From the NCBI RefSeq assembly GCF_000740795.1, contig NZ_JGYG01000013.1, positions 1 to 64,000 of the forward strand: a DNA stretch of 64,000 nucleotides. Direction: 5' to 3'. The stretch is from Haematobacter massiliensis (GTDB taxonomy: Bacteria > Pseudomonadota > Alphaproteobacteria > Rhodobacterales > Rhodobacteraceae). Every line of letters begins with the position of its first letter. The stretch's first letter is position 1. This document shows positions 54,126-62,554 of the stretch, one piece after another. The position numbers were made by a program, and so were the translations under genes. A model generated the notes under the pieces. The model made no database searches and was not told the origin of the DNA. It saw only the letters and a list, made by a program, of their open reading frames with translations.

Positions 54126-55202
54126 TCAGTTCAGCGCATTGTCGGTCGCCGCGACCACATTCGTCGCCTGCACCGTCGGCAGCAGTTTGGAGATCGTGTC
54201 GTTCCAGCGTTGCAGCGGGTTGCGCGTGACATAGACGACATCGCCCGGCTCCAGCACGAAGCGCGTGCCAAGCAGCAGCCCGGTGGGGGAACTCGTCTCG
54301 AGCTGGAAGACGGTCATGCGCCCCCGCACGTTGCGGAAGACAAAGACGCCGCGCGCATCGGACCGGGTGGAGCGCACACCCTTCTGCAGGGCCAGCGCCT
54401 GGGTGAGAGAGACGGTGTCGAGCGACAGGTCGACCGGCCCCGCCTCCGATATCTCGCCCATCAGATAGGCCTCCTGCGCGCGTTTGCGCAGCACGGAGAC
54501 CACATCCCCCGACCGGAGCATCGGGTTGTTGGCGGCCATTCCGGCGGAGAGATAGCCCTCCACATCCACGTCGTAGAACTGGCTGCCGCGCTGGACGCGG
54601 ACGCGGCGCATGTCGGCATTCTCGGTGAAACCGCCCGCCTCGCTGATCGCTTCCAGCAGCGTGCGGGGACTGGTCGTCATCTCCAGCCGCTGCGGCATCT
54701 TCACCTCGCCCGAGACGACGACGCTCTGGGAGTTGAAGGCGGCGACACGCACCTCGAGCTGCGGCTCCGGGACGTATTCGGCCAGCCGCCGCGTCACCTC
54801 CTCGCGGATCTGCTCGAGCGGGCGGCCCTCGGCCCGGACCTGGCCGATGAAGGGGTAGAAGAAACTGCCGTCCGCCTGCACGCGGAAACCGGAATCCTCC
54901 GCCGCCCGCTGCGGCCCGGCAGGGAGCGTCAGCTCCGGATGATCGAAGACGATGATGTCAAGAATGTCGCCCGGCCCGACGAGATAGTTCCAGCGCCCGC
55001 CCCGCGGCATGCTGGTGGCGACATGGCCCTTGGTGGGCTGAGCGAAGCTTGCGATATTATCCGGGGTCAGACGGATGATATCGACATTCTCCTCCTGCGC
55101 CGCACGCTCCTGGCCGCTTTCATCGACGGGGAAATAGACGAAACCATCCGTGCAGGCAGTCAGGATCAGCGGGAGGCAGAAGAAGATGGCATGCTGGCGC
55201 AT
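54126..55202 (-). CDS. Wza-family polysaccharide export lipoprotein
   Basis: This 358-residue protein has a lipoprotein signal with lipobox LTAC near residue 17, an N-terminal Poly_export/SBB region (YLVGPGDILDIIVFDHPELT; ADGSFFYPFIGQV) and repeated SLBB-type domains (VVVSGEVKMPQRL, AYLMGEISEAGPVDL). It should form the outer-membrane EPS channel. It heads the operon with the phosphatase and Wzz/kinase. A second, non-lipidated export protein is encoded at 61.7-62.3 kb. Confidence 0.93.
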   Translation of the reverse strand: MRQHAIFFCLPLILTACTDGFVYFPVDESGQERAAQEENVDIIRLTPDNIASFAQPTKGHVATSMPRGGRWNYLVGPGDILDIIVFDHPELTLPAGPQRAAEDSGFRVQADGSFFYPFIGQVRAEGRPLEQIREEVTRRLAEYVPEPQLEVRVAAFNSQSVVVSGEVKMPQRLEMTTSPRTLLEAISEAGGFTENADMRRVRVQRGSQFYDVDVEGYLSAGMAANNPMLRSGDVVSVLRKRAQEAYLMGEISEAGPVDLSLDTVSLTQALALQKGVRSTRSDARGVFVFRNVRGRMTVFQLETSSPTGLLLGTRFVLEPGDVVYVTRNPLQRWNDTISKLLPTVQATNVVAATDNALN

Positions 55203-55485
55203 GTCGTTCCTTTTATTGTTCCGAATCCCGCGGGTGTCCCGCCCCTCGGGAGGTGAATATACACGTCATCCCGCCAAGAAAACCCGCGCCGGCACAGCCA
55301 ATCGCGATTGTGACATCCCCTGCCCGCACTTCGGCGGAGCTCTGCTGGCAGGAGAGGCGGCATGGCGGCATGGATCCGGGTGCACCGACCGGACGGGAGG
55401 GACCATGCCCGGTGGCGGGGCCCGTCGCTCTTTCGCCGTCTCCGGGCAGGGTCGTGCCGGAGGGGCGCAGGATCACGCGCCCGGC

Positions 55486-56517
55486 TCAGGCATTCTCCAG
55501 CGCCGGGCCACCCGCCACCGTCCTGTCCCAGCCCACAGTGCGATAGGACCGCCAGGCATCCTCGATCATGGTGCCGAGGTCGGAGCGGGCCGGGGTCCAG
55601 CCCAGTTCGCGCCCCGCCTTCTCGCTGCCGCAGACCAGCGCCACGGCATCGCCCGCGCGCCGCTCCCCCAGGACCACCGGCACCTCGCGATTGGTGATGC
55701 GACGGGCCTCCTCGATCACCTCCCGGACGGAGAAACCGCTGCCGGAGCCGAGGCAGAAGACCTCCACCCCGCCATCCGCCACCCGTCCCGCTTCCAGCGC
55801 CTTCACGCCGAGCACATGGGCATCCACCAGGTCCGAGACATGCACATAGTCGCGGATGCAGGTGCCGTCCCGCGTCGGGTAATCGGTGCCGAAGACGGTG
55901 AGCGCCGGGCGCCTGCCGGAGATCGCCTCAAGGATCAGCGGGATCAGATGCGTCTCGGGGTCGTGGAACTCGCCCACCTCCGCCTCCGGATCGGCCCCCG
56001 CCACGTTGAAGTAGCGGAAGATCACCGAGCGCAGTCCGTAGGCCGCGCCGAAGTCGCGCAACATGTCCTCGATCGCGCGCTTGGAGGCGCCATAGGCGTT
56101 GATCGGCGCCTGCGGGGTCTCCTCCGTCAGTACCACGCCGTCTTGATCGCCATAGGTCGCGCAGGTGGAGGAGAACACCACGTCGAGGCAGCCCGCCGCC
56201 ACTGCCGCCTCCAGCAGGGTGAGGGAGGCAGCGACATTGCCGCGCCAGTATTTCCCCGGCTCCCGCATCGCCTCTCCCACCTGGGAGAGGGCGGCGAAAT
56301 GCATCACCGCGACCGGCCTCCACCTGGCAAAGACCTCATCCAGCCGCGCCCTGTCGGCGAGGTCGCCCTGCTCGAACGGGCCAAAGCGCACCGCCTGCTG
56401 CCAGCCGGTAACCAGGCTGTCGTAGGTGACGGGCACATAGCCGGCGCGCTGTAATGCCTTGCAGGCATGGGAACCGATATACCCTGCTCCGCCAGTGACC
56501 AATACATGTTTCGTCAA
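55486..56517 (-). CDS. galE: UDP-glucose 4-epimerase
   Basis: This 343-residue SDR enzyme interconverts UDP-glucose and UDP-galactose. Motifs are HVLVTGGAGYIGSHACKAL, FSSTCATYGDQDGV, the YGASKRAIEDM triad and PTRDGTCIRDYVHV. I place the start at the TTG at 56517: GGAGAG lies five bases upstream and the Rossmann fold begins there. An ATG at 56598 would add 27 atypical residues and overlap the rhomboid gene. The first base of the gene is 71 bp past the rhomboid stop, in a gap carrying a candidate operator palindrome. Confidence 0.94.
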   Translation of the reverse strand: MTKHVLVTGGAGYIGSHACKALQRAGYVPVTYDSLVTGWQQAVRFGPFEQGDLADRARLDEVFARWRPVAVMHFAALSQVGEAMREPGKYWRGNVAASLTLLEAAVAAGCLDVVFSSTCATYGDQDGVVLTEETPQAPINAYGASKRAIEDMLRDFGAAYGLRSVIFRYFNVAGADPEAEVGEFHDPETHLIPLILEAISGRRPALTVFGTDYPTRDGTCIRDYVHVSDLVDAHVLGVKALEAGRVADGGVEVFCLGSGSGFSVREVIEEARRITNREVPVVLGERRAGDAVALVCGSEKAGRELGWTPARSDLGTMIEDAWRSYRTVGWDRTVAGGPALENA

Positions 56518-56576
56518 AGATATCTCTCCGAAGTCGTCATGGCAGCCTGCCAGCAGAGCCGGAGCATGACAAGTCG

Positions 56577-56587
56577 CTGCAATGCAG
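56577..56587. promoter_or_regulatory. CTGCAATGCAG palindrome (candidate operator)
   Basis: An exact copy of the palindrome lies in the 70-bp gap between the rhomboid stop and the galE start, 60 bp upstream of galE. Confidence 0.45.
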
Positions 56588-57274
56588 CTATCGCCCATCC
56601 CTCACCAGCCACAGGCCCATGAGCCAGCCGACGACGAAACCACCCAGATGGGTTTCCCAGGCCAGCATCCCGCTCATCGCCCACCAGAGGACCAGGTTCA
56701 GCCCGGCAAGCCACAGAAGGGACCGGATCACCGGCCTGAGGCTCTCCCCCCGTGCCCGCAGATATTGCCAGCTCAGCGCCATGACCGCGCCCGCCAGCCC
56801 GAACAGCGCCCCCGACGCCCCCACCATCGGCTGCGGGGACTGGGACAGCAGCGCAAAGCCCAGACCGCCACCGATCATGGAGGCCATGTAGAGCAGCAGG
56901 AACCGTCCCTGCCCCATCCGCTCCACCAGCGGCGGCGCAAGAGAGAACAGGGTGAGCATGTTCACCCCGAAATGGATCATCCCCCCGTGCAGGAAGCCGT
57001 AGGTCAGGAACATGAGCCAGGGTTGCGCGGCATAGTTGGGCCGCCAGTTGCCCAGAAGCCCCGTCCAGAAGCCGCCATGCTGCCAGGCCCAGAGCCGCCA
57101 GCCGGGATCGCCCCAAAGCCCGTAATCAGCTCCGGAGAGAATGAGTTCCGGGATCAGGCAGGCCACGAACAGCACGAGCACCACCGGCATGGCGCGCATT
57201 CGGTCTGTCAGAATGCCCTCCCGCCGCGGGAAGCGGGGACGCTGACGGGCGGGAAGGGGTTTGTCGGGCCGCAT
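56588..57274 (-). CDS. Rhomboid-family intramembrane protease
   Basis: This 228-residue protein has six or seven hydrophobic segments and the rhomboid catalytic dyad: Ser154 in GASGALFG and His209 in THLGGF, plus the HGGMIHFGVNM loop. It cuts transmembrane segments within the membrane. The start at 57274 is set after a terminator hairpin; the frame runs back to 57361. It lies directly downstream of the third VPLPA-CTERM gene and near the exosortase, on the same strand. A role in processing sorted surface proteins is possible but unproven; a housekeeping rhomboid is the alternative. Confidence 0.88.
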   Translation of the reverse strand: MRPDKPLPARQRPRFPRREGILTDRMRAMPVVLVLFVACLIPELILSGADYGLWGDPGWRLWAWQHGGFWTGLLGNWRPNYAAQPWLMFLTYGFLHGGMIHFGVNMLTLFSLAPPLVERMGQGRFLLLYMASMIGGGLGFALLSQSPQPMVGASGALFGLAGAVMALSWQYLRARGESLRPVIRSLLWLAGLNLVLWWAMSGMLAWETHLGGFVVGWLMGLWLVRDGR

Positions 57275-57342
57275 GATGCCTGAGAGGTGATCCAGCAACG
57301 CCCAGGATGCAAGGGAAACCTTGGAAGCAGCCCGGAAAGCAA

Positions 57343-57368
57343 AACGCCGGCGCAATCGCACCGGCGTT
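57343..57368 (-). terminator. Hairpin terminator after the third VPLPA-CTERM gene
   Basis: An 8-bp perfect stem (AACGCCGG / CCGGCGTT) with a 10-base loop is followed on the minus strand by TTTTGC. It lies 21 bp beyond the stop codon. Confidence 0.75.
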
Positions 57369-57389
57369 CCGAAAATCGTTTCTTGAGGC

Positions 57390-57941
57390 TCAGGCCGCTT
57401 TGCGGCGCTTTATGGCGCCCAGGCCGGCCAGACCACCGATCAGCAGCAGGCCCGCCGCCGGAAGCGGAACCGCGGCGACATATTCTTCGAAGCCGATGGC
57501 GTCGATGTCATAGCCGTCACGGCCATGGCCGGCGATCACCGGGCTGGTGTCCTCCACCTTGAGGAAGAGGAACGGCGTCGCCGAATAGAGCGAGCTGACC
57601 TGGTTGGAGTATTCCCCCAGAGTGGTCCAGGATTTTCCGTCGAGGCTGACCGAGAAGATCGCGCTCTCGATATAGGTTTCCCGCGGGAGGTTGGTGACTT
57701 CGAACACCTTCCCAGCGCCGCTCACCAGGCTCGAGAAGCCGAGCACGATGCTGCCACCGAAGCCGAGGGAGTAGAAGCTCCCATCCTCGGCACCCGTTGC
57801 TGCGATCGGGTTGCTGCGCACCGGCGCAACATAGCCCTTCTGTTTAGCCGAAACCACGCTGCTTGCATAAATGACAGCAGCATTTGCCGAGGCAGCGGAG
57901 GCCGCGGCGATGAGGGCAGCCGTAACAACCTTCTTCAACAT
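57390..57941 (-). CDS. VPLPA-CTERM sorted surface protein 3
   Basis: This 183-residue protein has a signal peptide (MLKKVVTAALIAAASAASANA) and a beta-rich body. It ends in VPLPA, a hydrophobic helix (AGLLLIGGLAGLGAI) and a KRRKAA tail, the exosortase D signal. The start at 57941 has GGAGA five bases upstream; a longer frame reaches 58118 but is atypical. It is the substrate encoded closest to the exosortase and has its own terminator and AT-rich upstream DNA. Confidence 0.9.
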   Translation of the reverse strand: MLKKVVTAALIAAASAASANAAVIYASSVVSAKQKGYVAPVRSNPIAATGAEDGSFYSLGFGGSIVLGFSSLVSGAGKVFEVTNLPRETYIESAIFSVSLDGKSWTTLGEYSNQVSSLYSATPFLFLKVEDTSPVIAGHGRDGYDIDAIGFEEYVAAVPLPAAGLLLIGGLAGLGAIKRRKAA

Positions 57942-58398
57942 GTTTCTCTCCATAATTCTGCCAATCGGCTCAGGGGCCGGAGCCGAGTTCATCACGCTTA
58001 TGTCAATTATTAACATGTTGCGATGCGGCGTGACAGCGGTTTTTTTAATATTTCCTAGTTTATTAATAAAACTCAGCTGCTTGCGCTTAAGAGAGCGCCT
58101 TTGTCCCCGATATGGCACAAAAGATCGGAATTTCTTGAACTTGTTCGCTGGAATAGCCCGATGCGCTCGCCGTAAAGGTGTTATTTTTAATAACTTTTAT
58201 CCTGAGGCGCGAAATGAGGGAGGTAATCATCTTCGTCTTAAGATTGAAAATTCTCTTTCATCCACCTGCTTGCAGGTGAACTGTTGAATACTTTCGTTTT
58301 GGAAAGTTGTGTCCGAACAAGGGGGATTCGCCGCGCTCGGGATGCTGCAACGCAGAAAACCCGGCCGGAGCCGGGTTGTTCAGTTTGCCTTCAGCAAG
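57942..58398. promoter_or_regulatory. AT-rich upstream region of the third VPLPA-CTERM gene
   Basis: No gene is seen. The first 330 bp upstream of the gene are AT-rich (about 57990-58290) and are the likely promoter/regulatory zone. A one-mismatch copy of the CTGCA-N-TGCAG palindrome is at 58345-58355, next to the exosortase terminator. Confidence 0.45.
58358..58377 (-). terminator. Hairpin terminator after the exosortase gene
   Basis: An 8-bp perfect stem (AACCCGGC / GCCGGGTT) with a CGGA loop, followed on the minus strand by TTCTGCG, lies 21 bp past the stop codon. Confidence 0.65.
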
Positions 58399-60003
58399 TC
58401 AGAACGGAATGTAGCGGGGCAGGACGTTCAGGCTTTTCGCCATCAGCCGCTGAATGCGGGCATCGGCGTCGGCCTCGCTCTCGTTCGTGCCGATCGGGGT
58501 GACATAGCGCACCAGCGCCCCGTCCGTACGGCCGCGGGTCAGGCTGTCCCAGACGACGCTGGCCTTGGCGAGATAATCGTTGGTCATCCGCTTGCCGCGC
58601 TGCTCGAACCAGTAATAGACGAGCTGTTTGGACAACCCTTTCTGGATTACCGCCCGGTTCACGGTGAAGGTACCGTAGGGCGTTCCCGGGAAGCTCACCT
58701 CGTGCGGCTGGAAGGTGAAGATCTCCCAGCCCCCGACCGGGAGACAGACTTCCGGCGAGTGGATGCCGGCGCCTTCCGTCTGCTTCTCGTAATAGGCCGA
58801 GAAGAAATGCACATAGTCCTTCTCGCCCGGTGCGGTATAGGCGGCGTTCATGTAATCGGTCGCGGCCAGCACCCGCTCGATCTCCGGGTCGAGACCGGAG
58901 GCCGCGCCCGACCATTCCCCGAATTGCCGGGGGAAGAGCGCGAAGGGCTCCCGGTCCATCTGCTGGGCCTGCGGCCCGCCATGCAGCGCCCAGCCCGCCG
59001 ACAGGGCAAGCGTCAGCAGTGCCCCCGCCGCCAGCGCCTTCGAGGGGCGGATCGACAGGATGCGCCCCATGAGCGGCGCCATGCCGCGGGTGTCGAGGTC
59101 GATCGCCTCCGCCAGCGGCAGCGGGTTCCGCGTCAGCCGTTGCAGGCCCATCGCCATCAGGAACAGGATGCCGATACAGGCGATGAAGATCACCCAGCCT
59201 TCGAAGAAGTGCAGGAACCCTTCGGCATGCTCGATACCGTAGGAGTTCACCAGCACCCCGATCACCCCGATGCGGAAGGAGTTCATCAGCACGGTGAGCG
59301 GCACGGCCGACAGCATCAGCACAGCCTTGTGCCAGAAGGGGCCGCGATAGAGGATGGCGAAGAGATAGGTGAAGCTCAGGATCGGGAACAGGTAGCGCAG
59401 GCCCGAACAGGCTTCCGCCACCTGCAGCTTGTAGACCCCGAGGTCGATCACATTGCCTTCGAGATAGACCGGCACACCGGCAAGGCGCACGAACCACACG
59501 CCGATCTCCGACGAGATCCCCTGCAGGAAGATCGTCAGGTGCCAGTAGAGGAACTGTGGCAGCGGCAGCATGAAGATCAGGTGCAGGACAGGAAGCTGAT
59601 GATGCTTGCCCCGCTCCCAGCCGAAGACGGTGAGGACCACACCACCCACCCAGATGATCATCGCATAGGTGACGATATCGGGAATGCGGGTGAGGTTGCC
59701 GAACAGCGCAACCGTGAGGCCCAGCAGGATGACGAGGAGTCCCGGCCAGCGGTCCCGTACCTCGGCCGCGGGCGGCGGCATCTGCCGCAACTCCCGCAGG
59801 AAGAGGTAGAGCGAGATCAGCGGTATGAGCGGCCCATGGCTGTATTCCGGCGTGGACCAGGCCTTCGCCAGCGAGACGAAGCCGATCCAGAAGATCGGGA
59901 TCGACCCGGCCAGAAGCAGAATGAACCACATGAAACCGGGGGCGTTCACCGAGGGAAGCGCAGCCGCCAGGGAGGAGCGGGAATTCTCGTTCGCGGCCGT
60001 CAT
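58399..60003 (-). CDS. xrtD: Exosortase (XrtD type) with fused EpsI domain
   Basis: This 534-residue protein has about eight membrane helices followed by a soluble C-terminal domain. The exosortase active site is visible: Cys199 in [10 protein letters not shown], Arg244 in NSFRIG and the histidines around residues 259-265 ([13 protein letters not shown]). Residues about 330-530 match EpsI ([17 protein letters not shown]; the [14 protein letters not shown] cysteine motif). Fused EpsI is typical of exosortase D, which sorts VPLPA-CTERM proteins, three of which are in this window. The start has AGAGGA well placed. It should cut substrates at the VPLPA motif on the outer face of the inner membrane. 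Confidence 0.93.
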   Translation of the reverse strand: MTAANENSRSSLAAALPSVNAPGFMWFILLLAGSIPIFWIGFVSLAKAWSTPEYSHGPLIPLISLYLFLRELRQMPPPAAEVRDRWPGLLVILLGLTVALFGNLTRIPDIVTYAMIIWVGGVVLTVFGWERGKHHQLPVLHLIFMLPLPQFLYWHLTIFLQGISSEIGVWFVRLAGVPVYLEGNVIDLGVYKLQVAEACSGLRYLFPILSFTYLFAILYRGPFWHKAVLMLSAVPLTVLMNSFRIGVIGVLVNSYGIEHAEGFLHFFEGWVIFIACIGILFLMAMGLQRLTRNPLPLAEAIDLDTRGMAPLMGRILSIRPSKALAAGALLTLALSAGWALHGGPQAQQMDREPFALFPRQFGEWSGAASGLDPEIERVLAATDYMNAAYTAPGEKDYVHFFSAYYEKQTEGAGIHSPEVCLPVGGWEIFTFQPHEVSFPGTPYGTFTVNRAVIQKGLSKQLVYYWFEQRGKRMTNDYLAKASVVWDSLTRGRTDGALVRYVTPIGTNESEADADARIQRLMAKSLNVLPRYIPF

Positions 60004-60197
60004 GGAAATCCTCTAGTCAAATGTGGCCGGGGATAGCCCAGGGCGCCCGGCATATTCGCCGGAAGTATGTCCCTGTATAACATAAGGCTGCACATGCGGA
60101 AACCGAAGCAAAACCATGACCCGGCCGCGAATGGTACAGAAAATTCACATGGTTGTGAGAGCGTGCCCGGCCGCACGGATCTTTTCAGGTCCTGAGC

Positions 60198-61679
60198 TCA
60201 GGGCCTGAAAAGGAACTGGCGCTGTATGGTCAGGAAGACGGCGTTTTCCTTGGCCGTTCCTGCGGGGCGCTCCAGCTGGGTATATTCGTAACCGCCCGAA
60301 AGCTCCCAGTCCCGGGTCAGGTCATGGGAATAGGCCGCGCGGATCTGACTGCGCGTCCGGTCGCCCCCGGAATCCTGGAGGTTGTTGAGATCGGCATAGC
60401 TTACGCTCAGCGAAACACCCGAAACCGGGGTCAGCTCATGCGATAGCCGGAGCAGGAAATTGCGCGCCTCCACCTCTTCGTCGTCGCTGTTGGTGCTGAC
60501 CGATTGCGACAGCCGTGCGGAAAGGCTCCCATTCTCCAGGTCATGATTGTAGGTGATCGACCCGATGGCGGTCGTCTTGCCGCTGTCGCCCCGCGAGGCG
60601 CCGAGGCTGAGCGCAAGGCTGCCGCTCGGCAGGTCCATTGCGCGGGACACCTGGAGGGTGGAGCGGCTGCCGGAGGTATTCTGGCTCTGGTCGAAACTGA
60701 TTCCGACCGTGCCGTTGGTTAGTTCCTGCGTGGCGCCGAGAGTGCCGATGACCCCGGTCGTCCGCTCTGTTCCGCGGTAGCCGGAGAGATCGGTCTTCTC
60801 GCTCTCGATCTCCTGATAGCCTATGGAGCCATTGAGCGTGAGCCCGGTACCGACCTCATGCACGGCACCCGTAGAGAGCGAGCGGGTCTGCCGGTCGGTC
60901 TGCTCCGTATCGTCGGCGGAATAGTCGCGATACAACCCATCCAGCGTCAGCCGGGTGGTCGGCGTGATCAGGAAGCCGAAACCTGCCGTCGCCGTATAGG
61001 TTTCGTTGTCTTCGAAGCTCGTGTCGCTCGTCTCAAGGAAGTTCCGCTTGTAGGCGCTCAACCCCGCATTGAAGCTGAGCGGCCCGGACATGCCGGTGCG
61101 GAAGCCGACACTGGCGCGGATCATCTCCCGATACCCGTCGCTGGTTGAAAGATCCTGCGCTTCGAGATCGATATTTTCCTGCACGAGCTGGAACGGATCG
61201 AAGAAGGCGATGTCGGCGCGGTTGTAATAGGCCGACGATGTCAATTCGCTGTCCGCCCCCGTCAGCGTATAGCCGAAGCGGAGGGTCTGGTTGTCGAAAT
61301 CGGTCTGGTAGCCGCTGTTCGTCGCATCGCTCGGATAATCGGCCAGACGCAGCACCCCGCTCGCCGCGAGGCTGAGCTTCTGGACATCCGTCTCGCTCAG
61401 GTAGCTGAGGCCGAGGGTGTTATCGACATAGGTGGTGGTTCCTGACGGATCATCCGACAGGTCGTAGTTGTCGCTCACATGCAGTGAGGACGAAAAGCTG
61501 AACGTCAGCAGCGGGTTCGGCAGATCGCCTGCCGCCTGTGCCGGCGCCTCCACAGGCACAAGGGCCGTTCCGGCGAGAAGAAGAAATGCGAGCGGCAGCC
61601 GGCGAAGGCCTGCCGCAGCACGGGACCGCCCGGTCTCCCGGCTGAGGGAAGCGAGGCATGCGGAACGGGCAGGGGTCAT
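60198..61679 (-). CDS. Outer-membrane beta-barrel protein of the EPS system
   Basis: This 493-residue protein has a signal peptide-like start (RRLPLAFLLLAGTALVPVEAPAQA) and then regularly alternating beta-strand segments rich in Ser/Thr/Asn, ending in the typical barrel terminus with a penultimate arginine and aromatic (QRQFLFRP). It resembles the outer-membrane barrel proteins found in PEP-CTERM/exosortase EPS loci. It follows the second Wza-family gene with only four bases between stop and start, so the two are co-translated. It may form the EPS outlet or a porin partner of the export protein. Confidence 0.78.
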   Translation of the reverse strand: MTPARSACLASLSRETGRSRAAAGLRRLPLAFLLLAGTALVPVEAPAQAAGDLPNPLLTFSFSSSLHVSDNYDLSDDPSGTTTYVDNTLGLSYLSETDVQKLSLAASGVLRLADYPSDATNSGYQTDFDNQTLRFGYTLTGADSELTSSAYYNRADIAFFDPFQLVQENIDLEAQDLSTSDGYREMIRASVGFRTGMSGPLSFNAGLSAYKRNFLETSDTSFEDNETYTATAGFGFLITPTTRLTLDGLYRDYSADDTEQTDRQTRSLSTGAVHEVGTGLTLNGSIGYQEIESEKTDLSGYRGTERTTGVIGTLGATQELTNGTVGISFDQSQNTSGSRSTLQVSRAMDLPSGSLALSLGASRGDSGKTTAIGSITYNHDLENGSLSARLSQSVSTNSDDEEVEARNFLLRLSHELTPVSGVSLSVSYADLNNLQDSGGDRTRSQIRAAYSHDLTRDWELSGGYEYTQLERPAGTAKENAVFLTIQRQFLFRP

Positions 61680-61683
61680 CTGC

Positions 61684-62337
61684 TTACTCGAACAGCCGGC
61701 GCTGCGGGACGATGATGACATCGCCTTCGGTGATGGTGGTCATGCCGCTGATCCGGTTCTGGCCACCCCCCACATGGTCGAGGTCGAAGAGATAGACGGC
61801 CGCAGCCTTGGTCCGGGGATCCTGACGGTGGAGTTCGATCCGATTCCGCGCGGCAAAGCGGCTGAGCTGACCGGCCTCGGCCAGGAACTGCAGCAGCGTG
61901 GTGCCGGACTTGATGTCCTTGCGGCCGGGTTCGTTAACTTCTCCCATCACATATACGGGAAATCCTTCCGCGGCAGCGGCGGCGGACTGCGGCGGCGCGA
62001 CGCTTCCCACGGTGACATAGACGGTAGGCGTCGCAGCGAAGTTCGGCGAGAGGCCCTGCGTCAGGGCGGAGCGCAGCTGCTCCACCGTCCGGCCGCTGGC
62101 GCGCAGCGTTCCGGCCTGCGGGAAGCTGATGCTGCCATCGGGAAGGACGAGCACGGAACGGTTGAGGCTCGGATCGTCGAGCACCTCGACCTGCACCACA
62201 TCGCCCGGACGCAGGTGATAGCCGCTCTGGGCCGAGGCAGGCGCGGAGAAACCGCCGGCGACGCCGCCCGCCACAAGGGCGACCGCCGCGATACGTGAAA
62301 GGGGGGAAACAAAGATCCCGAGCAAGGTTCTGAACAT
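61684..62337 (-). CDS. Wza-family periplasmic polysaccharide export protein
   Basis: This 217-residue protein has a signal peptide (ending SAPASA before QSGYHLRPGDVV) and the Poly_export opening (YHLRPGDVVQVEVLDDPSLNRSV; GSISFPQAGTLRASGRTVEQL), with one SLBB-type stretch (VYVMGEVNEPGRKDIKSG). It lacks a lipobox, unlike the export lipoprotein at 54.1-55.2 kb, and is shorter, resembling the XrtA/XrtD-associated EPS export proteins. The start at 62337 is set by the signal peptide. It lies in one operon with the barrel protein and follows the TPR gene. Confidence 0.88.
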   Translation of the reverse strand: MFRTLLGIFVSPLSRIAAVALVAGGVAGGFSAPASAQSGYHLRPGDVVQVEVLDDPSLNRSVLVLPDGSISFPQAGTLRASGRTVEQLRSALTQGLSPNFAATPTVYVTVGSVAPPQSAAAAAEGFPVYVMGEVNEPGRKDIKSGTTLLQFLAEAGQLSRFAARNRIELHRQDPRTKAAAVYLFDLDHVGGGQNRISGMTTITEGDVIIVPQRRLFE

Positions 62338-62470
62338 CAGGCGCACCCGTTGGGGAATGGTTACGATCAGGGATAGGAGGTTTGCGGGCAGGTGGAAAGC
62401 CGAGCTCCGCAAAAGGCGAGGACTGCGACACTTCTGCCGCGGTTCTGAAGAAAAATCCGCCGGAATAAAA

Positions 62471-62502
62471 GGCTTGCCCGGCAAAGTTCCGCTGGGCAAG
62501 CC
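62471..62502 (-). terminator. Hairpin terminator after the TPR gene
   Basis: A 9-bp perfect stem (GGCTTGCCC / GGGCAAGCC) followed on the minus strand by TTTTATT lies about 50 bp past the TPR stop codon. Confidence 0.8.
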
Positions 62503-62554
62503 CGTCATTCCTTTCCGGTGGCCCTCTGCGGCGGCCATTTTCGGCAACGGCTGC

